From Isoetes taiwanensis (lineage: Eukaryota > Streptophyta > Lycopodiopsida > Isoetales > Isoetaceae), in contig JAJEKV010000023.1 in the NCBI GenBank assembly GCA_021234155.1, positions 4,233,638 through 4,297,637 on the forward strand: a stretch of 64,000 bases of DNA, written 5' to 3'. Every line of letters begins with the position of its first letter. The stretch's first letter is position 1. This document shows positions 35,761 through 47,991 of this stretch, one piece after another. The position numbers and the translations under genes were made by a program. The notes beneath the pieces are model-generated. The model saw only the letters and a list, made by a program, of their open reading frames with translations. It was not told where the DNA came from and made no database searches.

Positions 35761-38120
35761 GATAGGCACAAATACTGGACGATTTTGAAGAACGTAGTAC
35801 TCATCTTCGTAATTCCTCATTGTTAGCATTGGCAGAGCCTATCTACGCATTCTTTCCAGGCCCACATCCCTATCTCAACTTTGAAGCAGTGGACTCGTAT
35901 GCAAATGGATTCAATCATTTTGCGCTTCTTCATAGCGCGAACAAGTACTATTGTGGACCTTTGGAAAGCATGGAATTAATATGGGCTTTGTAGTGTGTTG
36001 TCTTCACTAATTCCGAATCTTTAGTATCCCAAAACTTACTTAGGGAGTTATGTCTAGATATTGCTTCAGGTAATTGTGGTCCTCGTTATTGTTTCCTTAC
36101 ATGCATCTCTGTTCTACACATTCCATCTAGACCCATGGCTATTATATAGGCGACATTTAAAAGACGGGTGTCTCCCATATTGACCACCTTCTAGAAATAT
36201 ATGATGTGACATTTACGCACAACCCTAGAAAGAGATCAGAACGATATCTCTTGCAGAAGAATTTGATATGGAACTGTGGCTTAACTTCAAGTGCTCGAGT
36301 CAAAAAAGGTTTCTAAATCCGCTCCAAGTCATTCCAAGTGGCAAATGATATAAATAACCTTCATATGTTCACTCCATGTAGAAGAACTTACTGGCTATCC
36401 TAAGACCCTGAATAGGTGTGCCTGGTGGCATTAGTCGTAAAGCTCTGCTCTGGCATATAACTCCTTCCAGCACTTCTCACTTTAACATCTCTGCTTGCAT
36501 GCCATCTAAGTTGGCCTTGGCATTGGCGAGCGGTGCATACCTTTCGCGACATCTTCCTTTGTTATAACTAATACTAGGCTTGTCTGTACTGGCACCTCAT
36601 TTCAAACTCTGAAGGGATCATAAAGCTGCAACAAGTACTGCATTCGCTATTTTGAGGAAATGTTATCCAGAGGTTGCATAGGTCTATGTAACGCTCTTTT
36701 CTGGTGCCGATCAAGAATGTAGAATGTTTCTTGCTGATGCGCCGCAATGTACTTGCATTCTTACCTTTCAAGAAAGTTATGTATTGTTTGATTGCACGTG
36801 ACCTAGATTGGGGTGGCTAAATGTAAAGGCTTCTTTATGCATCCTCCCTCAAAATAGCGTTCTGCAACAAACAAAAAGATGGTAACCAAATTGTCAGTCT
36901 CTGGCTCCAAAGTGGGAGGATGCAAAATTTTCAACATCAGGTATGCAGCTGGGTATAAAATTCTGCTTGGTCATAATCCTAGCAAAGTTGAGGTACATGG
37001 AAGGTAGCTCAGCAAAAGGTCTGCACAAGTTGCCAGCCTATCTCAAAGAAGAGGAGTTGATGATTTGAATCCAATCTAAATTTACCGCTTCATCTCTGTT
37101 GTATGTTCCCACCTCCTGCAGATGCGTGAGAAGATGTGGTCTTGCTCAGATACAAGAACATAATCTATAACACCGAATTCACACCCTTGCTTCTCCGTTG
37201 ACAAGTGTTAAAGGAGGAAGAAAGTCACTGTGTGAGAACACTACAAATAAGCAAATATAAGATGTTGCATAGTAACTGCTTTTGGAATCATGTGTCTGGA
37301 TCTTTCAACGTGCGTGCAGAAAAACCTCAGTGTTGTGAAGCTACAGTATGTCCGCAGCCAAAGGGTTGAGCTTTACAAATGTCTATCCTTATGTCTGCAT
37401 GTGCATTGAAGTCCCCAACTAGTATTACATACCCCAATTGTCTGCGATGTTGAATGCCGTCATGTAGAATGGCGTATGGATCTTAAATTTCCACATCGTA
37501 GAGCTTGTGATAGAGGTTCAATCTACATGCATGAAGTAATGTAAGACCACCAAAGGGGGTTTTTCAAATTGTTTTCGTACTCGTGTGCACATGTAATGAT
37601 TATGCCCGTCTATTTTGTACAGGAAAACTAAAGGTATCAATGCAGTCTTATATTAGTAGGCTATTCTGTCATGCCTCCGCTTGCCCGTGCATTCATTTGA
37701 CAATGAATAGTGCTGATAGCCTTGCAGATCTACTATTCTTCGACCAGTATATTCCAATGTTTTTAAAAGAAAAATGGAATTTATATTTGTAGCTATGGAT
37801 TTCAAGCTATTCCCCTTCTTCCATAGAAAGTCCATACAATTCCAAGAGACCATTTGCAGACATATTCCCAATTTGAAAGTCGTAGCATGTACAACATCCG
37901 ACCATACCCATGAAAGAGTAGTACCCCCGAGGAGCTGCAGCAGAGCAGTAATAGCAGCACCGCGAGGAGTTGCAGCAGCAGTAGCACCTCGATGGATTGC
38001 TGCAGGAATAGAAAAGGCGCGTGCATCAGGAGTGATAGCCACAATATAGTTAGGTAGACAAAAAACCCATGTCTTCCCTTCAACCAATGCAGTAGCATCA
38101 CCAGTGTTTTTTATGTCTCG
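35760..38120 (-). mobile_element. LINE ORF2 remnant, endonuclease to C-terminal zinc segment
   Basis: Minus strand from about 38120: QMVSWNCMDFLWKKGN (about 37840; endonuclease start, compare VVSWNCRGFPWRRGR in the LINE at 60.95 kb), GYQHYSLSNE, then VILVGDFNAHAD near 37405-37435 (endonuclease catalytic DFNA). A KEDVAKGMHR and A.AKANLDGMQAEMLKW-like segment near 36520-36570 is the RT start, and near 35790-36100 comes a decayed copy of the EDHNYL.QYLD to C-terminal zinc tail seen at 12.6-12.9 kb. Same family as the 59-64 kb LINE. Most RT core motifs are lost or unreadable and the length (2.4 kb) implies internal deletions. Confidence 0.7.
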
Positions 38121-38500
38121 CACTCGAGCGAGCTCATGTTGATGTGACTCTTGCTATCGTGTTAAGGCCGTAGTCCATAATGAGCTGATTTTCAATTACT
38201 TTTGTTGACGGAGTGTGGTACCTTTTACCACTGATCTGCCACTATGAAGTTTACGATACATGCTGGTAGGGCGCTAAATGTCAAGATAAGATGCCCTGGT
38301 AATTTGCACAGGAGCACGAGATCTCATCTTGAACAAGATTATTTGGATCTTCTTGTTGAGGTCCTCCTTTGTGTCCCCAGGAGGCCTCAAGACCATCTCG
38401 GATTCTAGATGGAGGGGGGCTCGATCGATAGATATTGACATGCATATAAACTGGCCAAACACAGCTAATGCCATAGTTCTAGCAAATATTCCTTGTTTGC
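38121..38500. other. Short intergenic stretch, nothing recognised
   Basis: No motif or repeat identified between the LINE 5' end and the microsatellite. Confidence 0.4.
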
Positions 38501-40450
38501 ATCTCCTATTTAAAATACTATCTATCTATCTATCTATCTATCTATTTATACTGCCTCCTTGTTCATTCTTGTTATCAACATTCTTTTGAGCTCGTTCTCG
38601 TTTTTGCTCCTTTAGACTCTACATGTTTCGCTTTCTTCCACACCATTTCTTCTCCCATGAATGATACAATTCAGTTCATTGTGGATCACGCCACTCTCTC
38701 CCAAGTACAATTTATTTTGTTATAGATATGGTTTTTCTGCATCTGTATGGTTGAAGTTCAGCAAGTCGTTATCAATAGTCTGATTGGTGGCTTGAATCGA
38801 TTTACTTTCTGTGGGTGGATTGATGTCATGAACCTGCTTAAAGGCTACAGACCTGTTAATAACTATGATGGTCCTCAATTCCAGGATTTGTTTGTTCCTT
38901 TTTTGTTTTAGGCTTTATAGGTTCATTCTGATTGGCTTTGGGCATATCAAAATACTAGCCAATTCGTTTGCATAAGATCGGCCAGTTTTTTTCTTTCCCT
39001 ATTCTTTCAGTCTATCGGCGCCACGCTTTCCTACCTTTTCTAAAATATAGCCCAGTTTTTCTTGCTTATCAAATTGCTTTAATTTGATCCATCCCATAAT
39101 GGTGCCATGGCTCCGATTCCTGATATCCGTCGTCCTCCCCTGTTTTGATGATAGGGCCCATGATCTTGCTGCATAGTTTTTGATTCAGTTGCCTTTTGCC
39201 AATCCGTTGCCCTACATGTTCTCCCTTTCTTGGCAATTTCTTGGCCATGGTTTTTTTTTTCTGGTTGATTCTAGTCTTTCTTTTTTTGCCTCTTCATTTC
39301 GCTTTTTGGCCTATTAGCATTCTTTTTGAGGTAATTTCCTCGTCTATCAGCCAGTTGGTTATATCATAGGACCCATCCTAGGAATGCAGTAGCAATAGAA
39401 CCAATATTCCTTGGATGGGAATGCCTTTTTACACATCTCCTATTTATATTGCCTCCTTGTTCATTCCCCTCATCGGCATTCTCTTGAGTTCATTCTTATT
39501 TTTGCTCCTTTAGGCTCCACAAGTTTTCCAACCCCCTTCTCCATTGTGTCTCGTTATGATTCATTCAATGTTGTGGCCTAAATGGCCTCCAAAATTATGT
39601 GCTTAGTCTCATTTTCTCGACGTGGCCCTGTAGCCTCGGAGTTATTATTTATTATTCATTTTTTCTCGGCGTGTCATCGTAGTCTCCGAGCAATATCTCG
39701 GGGGGTGCACTTATCCTATAGTACCTCATGTGCGTGCAAGGGGTAGACAAAAATCCCCTTGTATATGCCTTAGAAGTCTGCCAAAAACCCCCATTTCAAC
39801 CACATATTGTATCAGACTCACCCAAAAAAAATGCCCTTAGATAAGAGTATATGTATGGTTCAAGCCCAAAAAAAACCCTTTTGGATCACTCACCTAGATT
39901 GTACGGCTAAAACTATGTGAACCCCCCTTCGACAATATACATATTATTCATTTTCTCTCGGCATGGTACTGTAGCCTCTAAGACAGCACCAATCGGATGT
40001 TCACGAGATGGTGTCTTTCCGTGGATGGATCTTGATCGGTCGGCTGTTGTTTCTTTCTCGGTGTGGCTCTGGAACCTCTGAGCTTTATTATTCTCTTTTT
40101 TTGCACTCTGGCAACACCCTTGCTTGAAACTCCTAACTTTTTAACAGGTCATTCTCCTTTTCAGACTTTCCACTGCAGGTTACTTTTTGAAGATCTCTCG
40201 GTTATTGCAGGGCGTCGGGTCGAGCTCCTTCTTAGATGCCTTGCCATTGGGTCTATTTCAGAGAGTTCCTCTGCATGCTAGCGGTCGTTGAAAAACTTGC
40301 AACGGCGAGGTTTTTCATCTCGATGAGAAGCTGTCACTAGTTTTTCTCACCTTTGCCTCGCTTGAGCAATAGATAGACCATACTTCCTTCATTTCCATCG
40401 TGCTCTCTATGATCGGCTAGTTGATTATATCATAGGACCCATCCTAGGAA
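38500..40450. repeat. Dispersed repeat copies B1 and B2, tandemly duplicated
   Basis: The phrase TATACTGCCTCCTTGTTCATT...TTTTTGCTCCTTTAG.CTC occurs at 38545-38625 and again at 39450-39525. TATATCATAGGACCCATCCT (continuing AGGAATGCA) occurs at 39359 and at 40432. Together these indicate two roughly 1-kb units in tandem. The second unit shares with copy A (30.43-31.06 kb) the ~30-nt TCTCGG..TGGC..TGTAGCCTC motif (near 39610, 39657, 39952, 40053) and the ACAGCACCAATCGGAT and GTCGGCTGTTGTTTCTTTCT stretches. No coding content found. Confidence 0.6.
38518..38545 (+). repeat. (CTAT)7 microsatellite
   Basis: Seven perfect CTAT units at the start of repeat copy B1. Confidence 0.95.
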
Positions 40451-40639
40451 TGCAACTTATTATTGCTTACCCCTCCAATTAGGAAGTGTCCAATGCAGAT
40501 ATTGCTTGAAATATTTCCCACCTCTCCAAGAAAATGCCCTTCAGGCAAACTTTAGTGACATCATAACTAAGTGGTATCTTTTTTCACTTTGTACTTTAGA
40601 TGGTTTTGCAAATGAAGTTTACACTTAAGATACTACAAA

Positions 40640-42186
40640 TGTGACGTCCCCTACTTCTTATACGATGCACACATACTTCCCCCTGACAGCCATACTGGCA
40701 GGAGCTATCCACCTGACACCAATCCCATGGACTGAGCCAGCGAGGGAAGAGCGGATGTGTCATTGATCCCGTCTTCCATCGGGTCGACCTAGCTGCGGAA
40801 GCGTGAATAAACATGAGCACATAACATCAATACATCAATAAATTCACCTTAAAGGGTGAACACCTCAGAACATCACATGTACAACAACATCAAATAACAC
40901 CAACATAGGGAGATCCTACCCAGGGCTCAGACTCAATGGGAATCGACTGACGGCTTGGGTCTCCAGAAGTCAAGCAGACCGAATTCATGGCAATGGATTG
41001 GGCTGGCATAAGAACATGGCTGTTGGGTATTCCATTCCATCCGTCCCTCCTGTGCACACTTTGCAGAGTAGGTTGAAAAGTATTGAGACCGGACCGTAGC
41101 CTGCCGGGTACATAGCCAAGAGGGCTACTACTGGGTTGCATCTCCCCAGTCCCGATGAGGCAGGAGGAGAGTCACCTCTCCTCCAGAGGCATGCATGCCC
41201 ATCACAGGTGGCTAGAGGGCCACTGCCCTTATTCGACTTAACCTCATGGAAGGCGATGCATCACCCCAAAGGTGTCGAGCTCATGCCTTGCCCACACTCA
41301 GTGGCAAACCATTAAGCCTAGCTCACTAAGATCCCTGGTAGGCTTCACACACCAGAGGGATCAATTAGTGATGGGACAAGTCCCCCTTTTTCATCGGTCT
41401 AGCCCCTCCACCCACAACCAGGCAGGCTCTTGTGCACAGGCCGCATTAATTGGGTATTAATGAGGCTATTCTAGGAACATCTGCTACAGGGCTTTTAGAG
41501 TCTCTACCCCCCTTCCCAATACACGGGAGAGCATAGAATGAACACCATAATCATCAAGAACTGAATTGTAGAATAACATCTAATCTACCTACCTAAACAT
41601 CCAAAGTTAGGTTCATTTGTTAGGGTTTATGATCTCGGTATCTATAAGGCCTCTAAAGCTGAACTAACATGCTAAACCAGCTCATTGCCAAGCTAAAAGG
41701 CGACTTTGCACAACAGAATGACTATTTACCTGGCACCTGACTTGCTCCGGATCCTCGGAATGCGTCCATGCTTTTGATCCTGCTGAGGACTGCTGCTGCT
41801 CGAAGATCTGTTGTGCAAGGGCGGCTTTTCAGAGCCTGGCAATGCGAACTCGAGTCCTGGTTTGGCCGAAATGGCTCAGTGAAACCCTAAATGCGAAAGA
41901 AGGAAGGTCTCAAGGAAACTCTAAATGCAAGGAAGAAAAGTTTAGGGTTTAAGGGGAAAGCCCTTATATAGAAACCCTTAGGGTTAGGTTAATATTGGCC
42001 AAATGGGGTTTTGCCATTTGGCATGGGGTTTATAGTTGCATATGTTTATTAAACATGCACAACTTACGAGGTTGCCCCCTAGGTGCAACCCTTTACGTCT
42101 CGCTAGTACTTGTCATGATGGCAAGTACGTGTGAGGTGGCCGTATAATATACATATTTGGGGCATATATTATATTGGAACGTCACA
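40640..42186 (-). repeat. 3' LTR of the chromovirus
   Basis: 1547 bp, collinear with about 49919-51460. It contains on the minus strand TATATAAGGG (41961-41970) followed by CTTTCCCCTTAAACCCTAAA, a plausible promoter start region shared with the other LTR. It reads ACGTCACA / TGTGACGT at its two ends. Preceded by ACAAA. Confidence 0.93.
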
Positions 42187-42200
42187 ATCTCCCTACCTTG
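42187..42200 (-). other. Polypurine tract of the chromovirus
   Basis: Minus strand CAAGGTAGGGAGAT directly against the 3' LTR, the expected plus-strand priming site. Confidence 0.6.
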
Positions 42201-42890
42201 AATTGATGTTGTCCTCGGCATCATGCGTCTCCCCACCTTGGAACCCTGCATATCCTGCAATCACATTCAATATATATACAATTTTATAATCAATTTCCTC
42301 AAGGTAATATTTTAATTTATCGTAACACATCCTTGTTAAATATCGTACTATGGTGAGATGCTCTTTCGTCCTCTACTTCATCATCTATTATTCACAAAAT
42401 TTTTATGGCTTATACCATTATTATAAACATAGTTCCAAAATTTCCTACTTAAGGTTCCACATCGTTCCCTTACAACACATCATGACAAAATTATGTGTTG
42501 CAAGTCTTCGCAGTGTGACCTTCCTGCCGCCAGAATCTCCTATTGGCCTGCATGTCCAACACTACGTTAGTACATATTTAATTATTATAAAGTTGGTTGT
42601 TAGGGAACTACCCATTAATTACAATTTACATGGATACAAGACTAATCTCCCGGCGTAGGAAGAGGATGCTTCTTCCATCGTGGCCGTGGAGACAGCGCTC
42701 TATCATGCCTAGGATGACTTTCATGCCTACACCTTTAGTTGCCTTTGGCGTGAAGATTGGTGTCCTCCCCGTATTTGGGCGTGAAGGATCCTTCCCGTGG
42801 TAGGCATTGACTAGAGGTGCTTTCCTATCAATGCATGCCTGAATGACCTCTTATCCCTCAAGGTCATCTACTTCCGTGAGGCGGAAAGTA
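42201..42890 (-). other. 3' untranslated interior of the chromovirus
   Basis: Between the end of pol and the polypurine tract. No coding motif on the element strand; the plus-strand open frames here look like chance. Confidence 0.5.
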
Positions 42891-44437
42891 GACTTTTTAA
42901 TTTACCTTCCACTCACCTATCGAGTCGGTGTCGACTACTTCGGTGACGAGCCGACCCTTGCATTGCTCTATGAATTGGGGGTACTGCTTCTCCAAATCTG
43001 ATTGTAGTACTCATGTAGCGTCTTCCACAGGCAAGTGCGTCCATTTCACAAGGTATTGGAGAAATTTGGATCTTCTTGTCTTCTTATAGGCCCTGTCAAG
43101 AAGAACCTCAGGGACGATTTCAAGCTGGTCGTCCGTCATTTCCAGTAACTCGCTTGTCTCCAATACTTCCTCTGGATTAGGAGTGTGCCTCTTTAGGAGA
43201 CCTACATGGAAGACCCTATGGATTTTGAGATGTGCTGGCAGGTCCAACTTGTAGTATTGGGTACCTACTCTTTTGGTTATCCTGAAAGGTCCAGCCCATC
43301 TTGGAGCAAGCTTCTTGCAATTGCCGATGCGGAGCTTGGCCTGCTTCACCTTGATCTTCAACCACACATTGTCTCCCACCTGAAATTCCCTTACCGTTCT
43401 ATGCTTATCGGCTATACTTTTCTGCCTACTTCTTGCTGCTGGAAGGTATCCTCTTACCTCCTCCACCAACTGCTGCATATCCGAAAGCATCTACTGGGAG
43501 ACTTCCACTTTTGACACTGGATTGTGCCAAGTATCTGGGGTAAGACACTGGTACCCATAATTGATCATAAAAGGAGACATTTGCGATGACTCCTGCTTCG
43601 TACTGTTGTAGGCGAACTCTACTAAGTGGATGAAATCTTCCCACTTAGATTGCTTGTTCCAAACATAGCTTCTTAACATATCTTCGATAATCCTGTTGGT
43701 TCGCTCCGTTTGACCATCTGTTTGCGGATGATATGCTGTGCTCATGGAGAGCTTCGTCTGAATGGTGGTAAATAGGTTTTGCCAAAAAGCGCTCATGAAT
43801 TTAGAGTCCCTATCCGAGATTATCTCCCTCGGCATGTCGTGGAGTCTAAAAATCTCCTTAGTAAATAGGACGGCAGTATCCAATGCTGTATCTGTTGTCC
43901 TGCACGGCACGAAGTGTGCCATCTTCGACAACTTATCGACCACCACCATCAGGGCATCCTTGCCTCTTGCTGTTCTTGGGAGCCCTGTAATGAAGTCCAT
44001 GCTTATAACCTCCCACTTAGCATTTGGCACTGGCAACGGCTCCAAGGCTCTTGGGATTCGGAGTTGCTCTGCCTTTGTTTGTTGGCATATCTGGCACTCA
44101 CAAATGTACCTTGCTATCTGCTTCTTCATGTCGAACCAGAAGTAGCTGCTTCTAATCTTGAAGTATGTCTTCATAAACCCTGCATGACCAGTTATAGGGC
44201 TATTGTGTGTATCATGTATAATTAATTTCCTTACTCCCAAAGATTCTGGTACACACAACTTATTTTTATGGTATAGGAGGTTTCCTTCCTTTTTATAGTT
44301 CTTGAAGGCCTCCCTTTCTTTATCTGTTCTTGCCTCTTTGGAGAGGCTTGCCCACACTTCTTTAAAGTCGCAATCAGTTGGCAAGGTTTTTTCGATCTTC
44401 TTACCATACTCACTTGTGAGTGTCGATAGCATTGCAA
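42890..44437 (-). pseudogene. Chromovirus integrase with C-terminal chromodomain
   Basis: Two long open stretches (44432-43491 and 43490-43011) are separated by a single stop. The first holds the zinc-binding H..H...C..C module (HDTHNSPITGHAGF, CECQICQQTK) and the DDE core: MDFITGLPR, ISDRDSKFMSAFW and STAYHPQTDGQTER. The second holds the GPY/F module (VGDNVWLKIK, LAPRWAGPFRITKRVG, LPAHLKIHRVFHVGLLKRH). It continues into a chromodomain: PEVLLDRAYKKTRRSKFLQY, LVKWTHLPVEDAT, then in-frame after a stop LQSDLEKQYPQF. Chromodomains of this class steer integration to marked histone H3. This is the best preserved part of the element. Confidence 0.93.
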
Positions 44438-45750
44438 TGCGTCCTCGTCTTCAAGGGCTTCCTGGAAAGCGCATCTGCGACTAAGTTCAGCTTGCCTGGA
44501 TGGTAGACTATCTCGAAGTCATACTCTTCGAGGAATTCCGTCCACCTCCTTTGCCTCAAATTTAGGAGTGATTGTGTAAAAATATATTGGAGACTTTGGT
44601 GATCTGTGTCTAGTTGGAACTTCCTTCCCAACAAATAGTGTCTCCATATTCGCAGTGCTCTTACGATGGCCAAGAGTTCTTAGTCATGCGTTGGGTATTG
44701 CTGCTCCGCATCATTCATCTTTTTTGAATCATAAGCGACTACCCTTTCCTCCTGCATGAGCACTGCACCTGTTGCTATCCTGCTTGCTTGTCCTTGGCTG
44801 GATCTGGCAAGACTAAGACTGGCGCTGTCGTTAAGGCTTCTTCCTTCAACGTCTCAAATGCTGCATGGGCCTTCTTTTGCCAATGACTTGCCCAATCTTT
44901 TATCTTTCCTGCCTTGGTGAGGTCCGTCAACGGCATTGCTACCTTTGCAAAGTTCTTGATGAACTTTCTGTAATATCCTGCTAGGCCAAGGAAGCTCCTC
45001 AATTCATGGGTATTCTTCGGTGCCGGCCAATCAATCACTGCTTTGATCTTCGCAGGGTCCGTGGAAATCCCTTCTGCTGTGATCTCATGCCCCAAGTACT
45101 CCACTCTTTCTGTTGCGCAGCGGCACTTGGATAGCTTCGCAAAGAGTTGATGCCGTCTTAGCTTTTCAAGCACCCTTCTTAAGTGCTGGACATGCTCCTC
45201 TAGGGATTTGCTGTAAACTAGAATATCATCAAAGAAAACTATGATGAAAGAATCTAGGAATTCACGGAAAACATCTATCTCGTTCTGAAGGCAGACTTAT
45301 GGATGTCCTCTTCTTTGATTCTTATCTGGTGATACCCTGACCTCAAGTCTATCTTGGAGAAGACCTTCGCTCCCTGCAACTGATCCATGAGATCATCTGA
45401 TCTAGGCAAAGCATACTTGTTCTTGATGGTGTGCTTGTTCAATTGACAATAGTCAATGCACATCCTAAGACTTCCATCCTTCTTCTTCAAGAAGAGTATT
45501 GGCGCTTTAAATGGAGAGATACTAGGTCTTATAAACCCTGGGTCTAGAAACTCCTGCAATTGCTTCTTCAATTCTGTCAACTCCTGGGTTGACATCCTGT
45601 AGGACGCCTTGCTTGTTGGCTTAGTTCCTGGCTCAAGTGCTATTTCACACTCGACTCCTCTATAAGGTGGAAGTTGCTTAATCTCATCAAGAAACAAGTC
45701 ATGAAATTCCTTTACCAACTTTGCTATAGGCTTTGGGAGCTTGCTCAATG
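44410..45750 (-). pseudogene. Chromovirus reverse transcriptase and RNase H
   Basis: RT begins near 45700 with [19 protein letters not shown], then [55 protein letters not shown] (45310-45360), and FFDDILVYS at about 45210-45236 (catalytic DD). It continues YLGHEITAEGISTDPAKI and LRSFLGLAGYYRKFI (45000-45100). RNase H shows LLGRKFQLDTDHQSLQYIF and VYHPGKLNLVADALSR (44440-44640). Breaks occur near 45240-45280 and 44680-44780, where the first RNase H catalytic region is frameshifted. Function: cDNA synthesis and RNA template removal. Confidence 0.93.
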
Positions 45751-45751
45751 C

Positions 45752-46252
45752 TCAATGCTCTTGGAGTCTTTTGATATAGTCTGGGTTGTCCTCCAAGAAT
45801 TTCTTCACTTGGGTTGTGCCGACTGTTCGCCCAAAGTTCCTCAGGATGTTGGTGGCCGTGCCTCCTTGGAGTGTGGTCACCAAGTCTTCAATCCTTCTGT
45901 CTGATGTATAGGCTGCGGTGACTGCCAACCTGCCCTGTTGCCTATAAGGGACCGCGAAGTTGAAGATGCTTAATGCTATTGTCCTTTTGACAAGGATGAC
46001 ATGGTCGATGTTTGGGGCCATACGAGCATGTCCTCCGAATCCTGAGAGAGCAATGAGCATAAAAACTCCTTCTTCCCCCTGTGGGCTGAATTGGCGGTGT
46101 ATGACCGCTATCCTTCCATCAACGAGTAGAGGTAGATAGAACCTGAGGGCTTTGTCGTGCCCTCCCTCCTCGCCGGATTTGAATGCAGCCCTATGTCTTC
46201 CGGAGTATTCGTCAACCGGTACTTCTACCATCTCCCTGTAGTCGATGTACAT
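45752..46252 (-). CDS. Unrecognised N-terminal segment of chromovirus pol
   Basis: An open 166-codon stretch directly upstream of RT, separated from it by a stop. Residues include YIDYREMVEVPVDEYSGRHR, LLVDGRIAVIHRQFSPQGEE, FGGHARMAPNIDHVILVKRT and GTATNILRNFGRTVGTTQVK. It occupies the place where a gypsy aspartic protease is expected, but I cannot find a D-[ST]-G or D-G-G active site. It could be a diverged protease-like fold, or a domain of unknown role. Begins about 80 bp after the gag-like region. Confidence 0.45.
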   Translation of the reverse strand: MYIDYREMVEVPVDEYSGRHRAAFKSGEEGGHDKALRFYLPLLVDGRIAVIHRQFSPQGEEGVFMLIALSGFGGHARMAPNIDHVILVKRTIALSIFNFAVPYRQQGRLAVTAAYTSDRRIEDLVTTLQGGTATNILRNFGRTVGTTQVKKFLEDNPDYIKRLQEH

Positions 46253-46329
46253 GGAAGACGTTAAGTTGATGCTGCCTAAGTTGATGATGCCTTCGGTTGG
46301 TGTTGGTGCTGGTGCCGCTGCTGAGCTAC

Positions 46330-47395
46330 TGGGTAAGAGTGCACTCGTTGATTTCCCCTAATTCCCATCCATTCTTGGATTGCTAAGAACTCTTTCTCTG
46401 TGGGCAACTGCTGCTGAGCCATCATCTCCTTGATGCCGGTGTAGGCTTCTATGTCCGTGGATGTCTGGCCAGTGTACGTCCGGGCCTTCCCTATGCTGAT
46501 GGGGAAGTCATGTGTCTCCCGATCGATGAAGTCATTGAGGTCCGGTTGCTGACGTAGGAGATGTGGGAGCTCGTCTATCCTGTAGCCCCTGTCCCTGCAC
46601 TCTGGAAGGTTCTTGATGTCGTGGAAGCTCAGGTACGCCCCTCCTTGGATGATTACTGGGGTTAAGCTTGTGATGCCTAGCCCAAGTGGTGGAGCTGTCC
46701 ACGTGGTTCTCAGCCCCTCTTCAAAGCTCTGGAGCTGCTGCTCTGCTTGCTGCCTTTCTTTTACTAGGTCGACGTCAATGATGTCTTCAGTGTCCGACCC
46801 ACGTCCCTTCTCTTCCTCCTCCTCCCTCGTACTCCAGACGCATCTGCTCTTCTTCTGCTGCTGCCATGGTCATAGGGTCAATGTTTAGGGGTTGGACAGA
46901 TGGTTCTCCTATCTGGGTTTGGGCTCTATGGGATAAGAATATTGCTACGGCTGCAGTGTAAGAGAAATATCTCCTCCTATTTACTGATACAGACATATAA
47001 TTAGGCAAGCAGTTAGCCTTGTTTTCTAAGTACTTGTCTATGTTAGGGATATTTTGCAGAGTTGTACGAAGGGCCATGCTTGGAGCAAAGTATCCTATGC
47101 AAGGTGGGAGTTCCACTAGAGAAGGTCCTATCTTGGCATGGAATTCGGCCATAATCTCTTGGTAATAGGGGGTGGTATTGATGGTCGCCTCGACATCAAT
47201 CTCCTTCTGGAAGACGGCAAAAACTGAGTTGATGTCGGCCTCGGCCACATGAGCAGTGGTGCTGTACCATCGCCTGAATGCAGAGGTTGCTATGGTACTA
47301 GAGCAGCTGGGGATGTCAAACAGATGGGGAAGCGCCTTTGGGAGCTGGAAAATCGCCTTGGAGTGAGGAGCAATTGAGTAGGGTGAAAATGAGGG
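46330..47395 (-). pseudogene. Gag-like ORF of the chromovirus
   Basis: Open on minus from just after a TAA near 47390 to about 46790, then shifted into a second frame to about 46330. It holds roughly 340 residues with FDIPSCSSTIATSAFRRWYS, FAVFQKEIDVEATINTTPYY, LPPCIGYFAPSMALRTTLQN, an acidic stretch (EEEEKGRGSDTEDIIDVD), VIIQGGAYLSFHDIKNLPEC and EFLAIQEWMG. Position suggests the structural Gag protein, but no CCHC knuckle and no known capsid motif are visible. No ATG lies at the expected start; the true start codon may have been lost. A TATA box at 47404-47413 and two palindromic elements at 47588-47856 lie upstream. Confidence 0.5.
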
Positions 47396-47403
47396 TTATG
47401 GTC

Positions 47404-47413
47404 CTATTTATAG
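47404..47413 (-). promoter_or_regulatory. TATA box before the gag-like region
   Basis: Minus strand CTATAAATAG, preceded by AAACCCTA and CC and followed by ACCCTCATTTTCAC. The same context (CCTATAAATAG, then CCTCATTT) precedes the H3-like region at 49304, so the two look like duplicated promoters. Confidence 0.6.
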
Positions 47414-47587
47414 GCAAAACCCTAATTTTGGAAAATTTTAAGGTTGGGGAATCTCTATGATTCTAAGATTCTGCTATGTAATTCATAGGCAAACTAGGTT
47501 AAGGAATGCATTCTAAGGATCCTATTGCAACAAATTTCATCTAATTTGGGGAAAATTGGGTAGGTTAGGTCAATTTTGGTCTGACCA

Positions 47588-47651
47588 CTCACACTGTGCG
47601 CGAGAGACTAATCCGAGAATGGTCGGATTTGGTCCTGGCGCACTCTGTGAG
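47588..47651 (-). promoter_or_regulatory. 64-nt palindromic element, copy 1
   Basis: Plus strand starts CTCACACTGTGCGCGAGAGA and ends GCGCACTCTGTGAG. The arms pair as a stem of about 13 bp with an inner TCCGAGAATGGTCGGA. One of four copies; upstream (in element orientation) of the gag-like region. Confidence 0.85.
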
Positions 47652-47792
47652 GGATGGGGCCCTATTTGGGTCGAGGATGACTCAAAACATGCAAACTAAG
47701 GGTCAAATCCTACTTATCTCAATGAGTGGGGTTGGATTATGCCCTTACTTTCTACATTTGGCCAATTATTGGCAAAGATCAGTGGTCGACCA

Positions 47793-47856
47793 CTCACAAA
47801 GTGCGCGAGAGGCTAATCCGAGATTGGTCGAATTTGGTCCTGGCACACTCTGTGAG
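47793..47856 (-). promoter_or_regulatory. 64-nt palindromic element, copy 2
   Basis: Starts CTCACAAAGTGCGCGAGAGG and ends GCACACTCTGTGAG, 205 bp from copy 1 and between the H3-like stop and the gag-like start. Confidence 0.85.
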
Positions 47857-47991
47857 GGGTGGGGCCGAAAACACTAAGTTTTGCTCCAAATTTGGCAATT
47901 CCAAATGCAGATACTATTAGTACAACCTAATTACTTATGACCTTGCACATTATCATGTCAAAAACATAATTTTGCATTTATAAAAAGTTAT

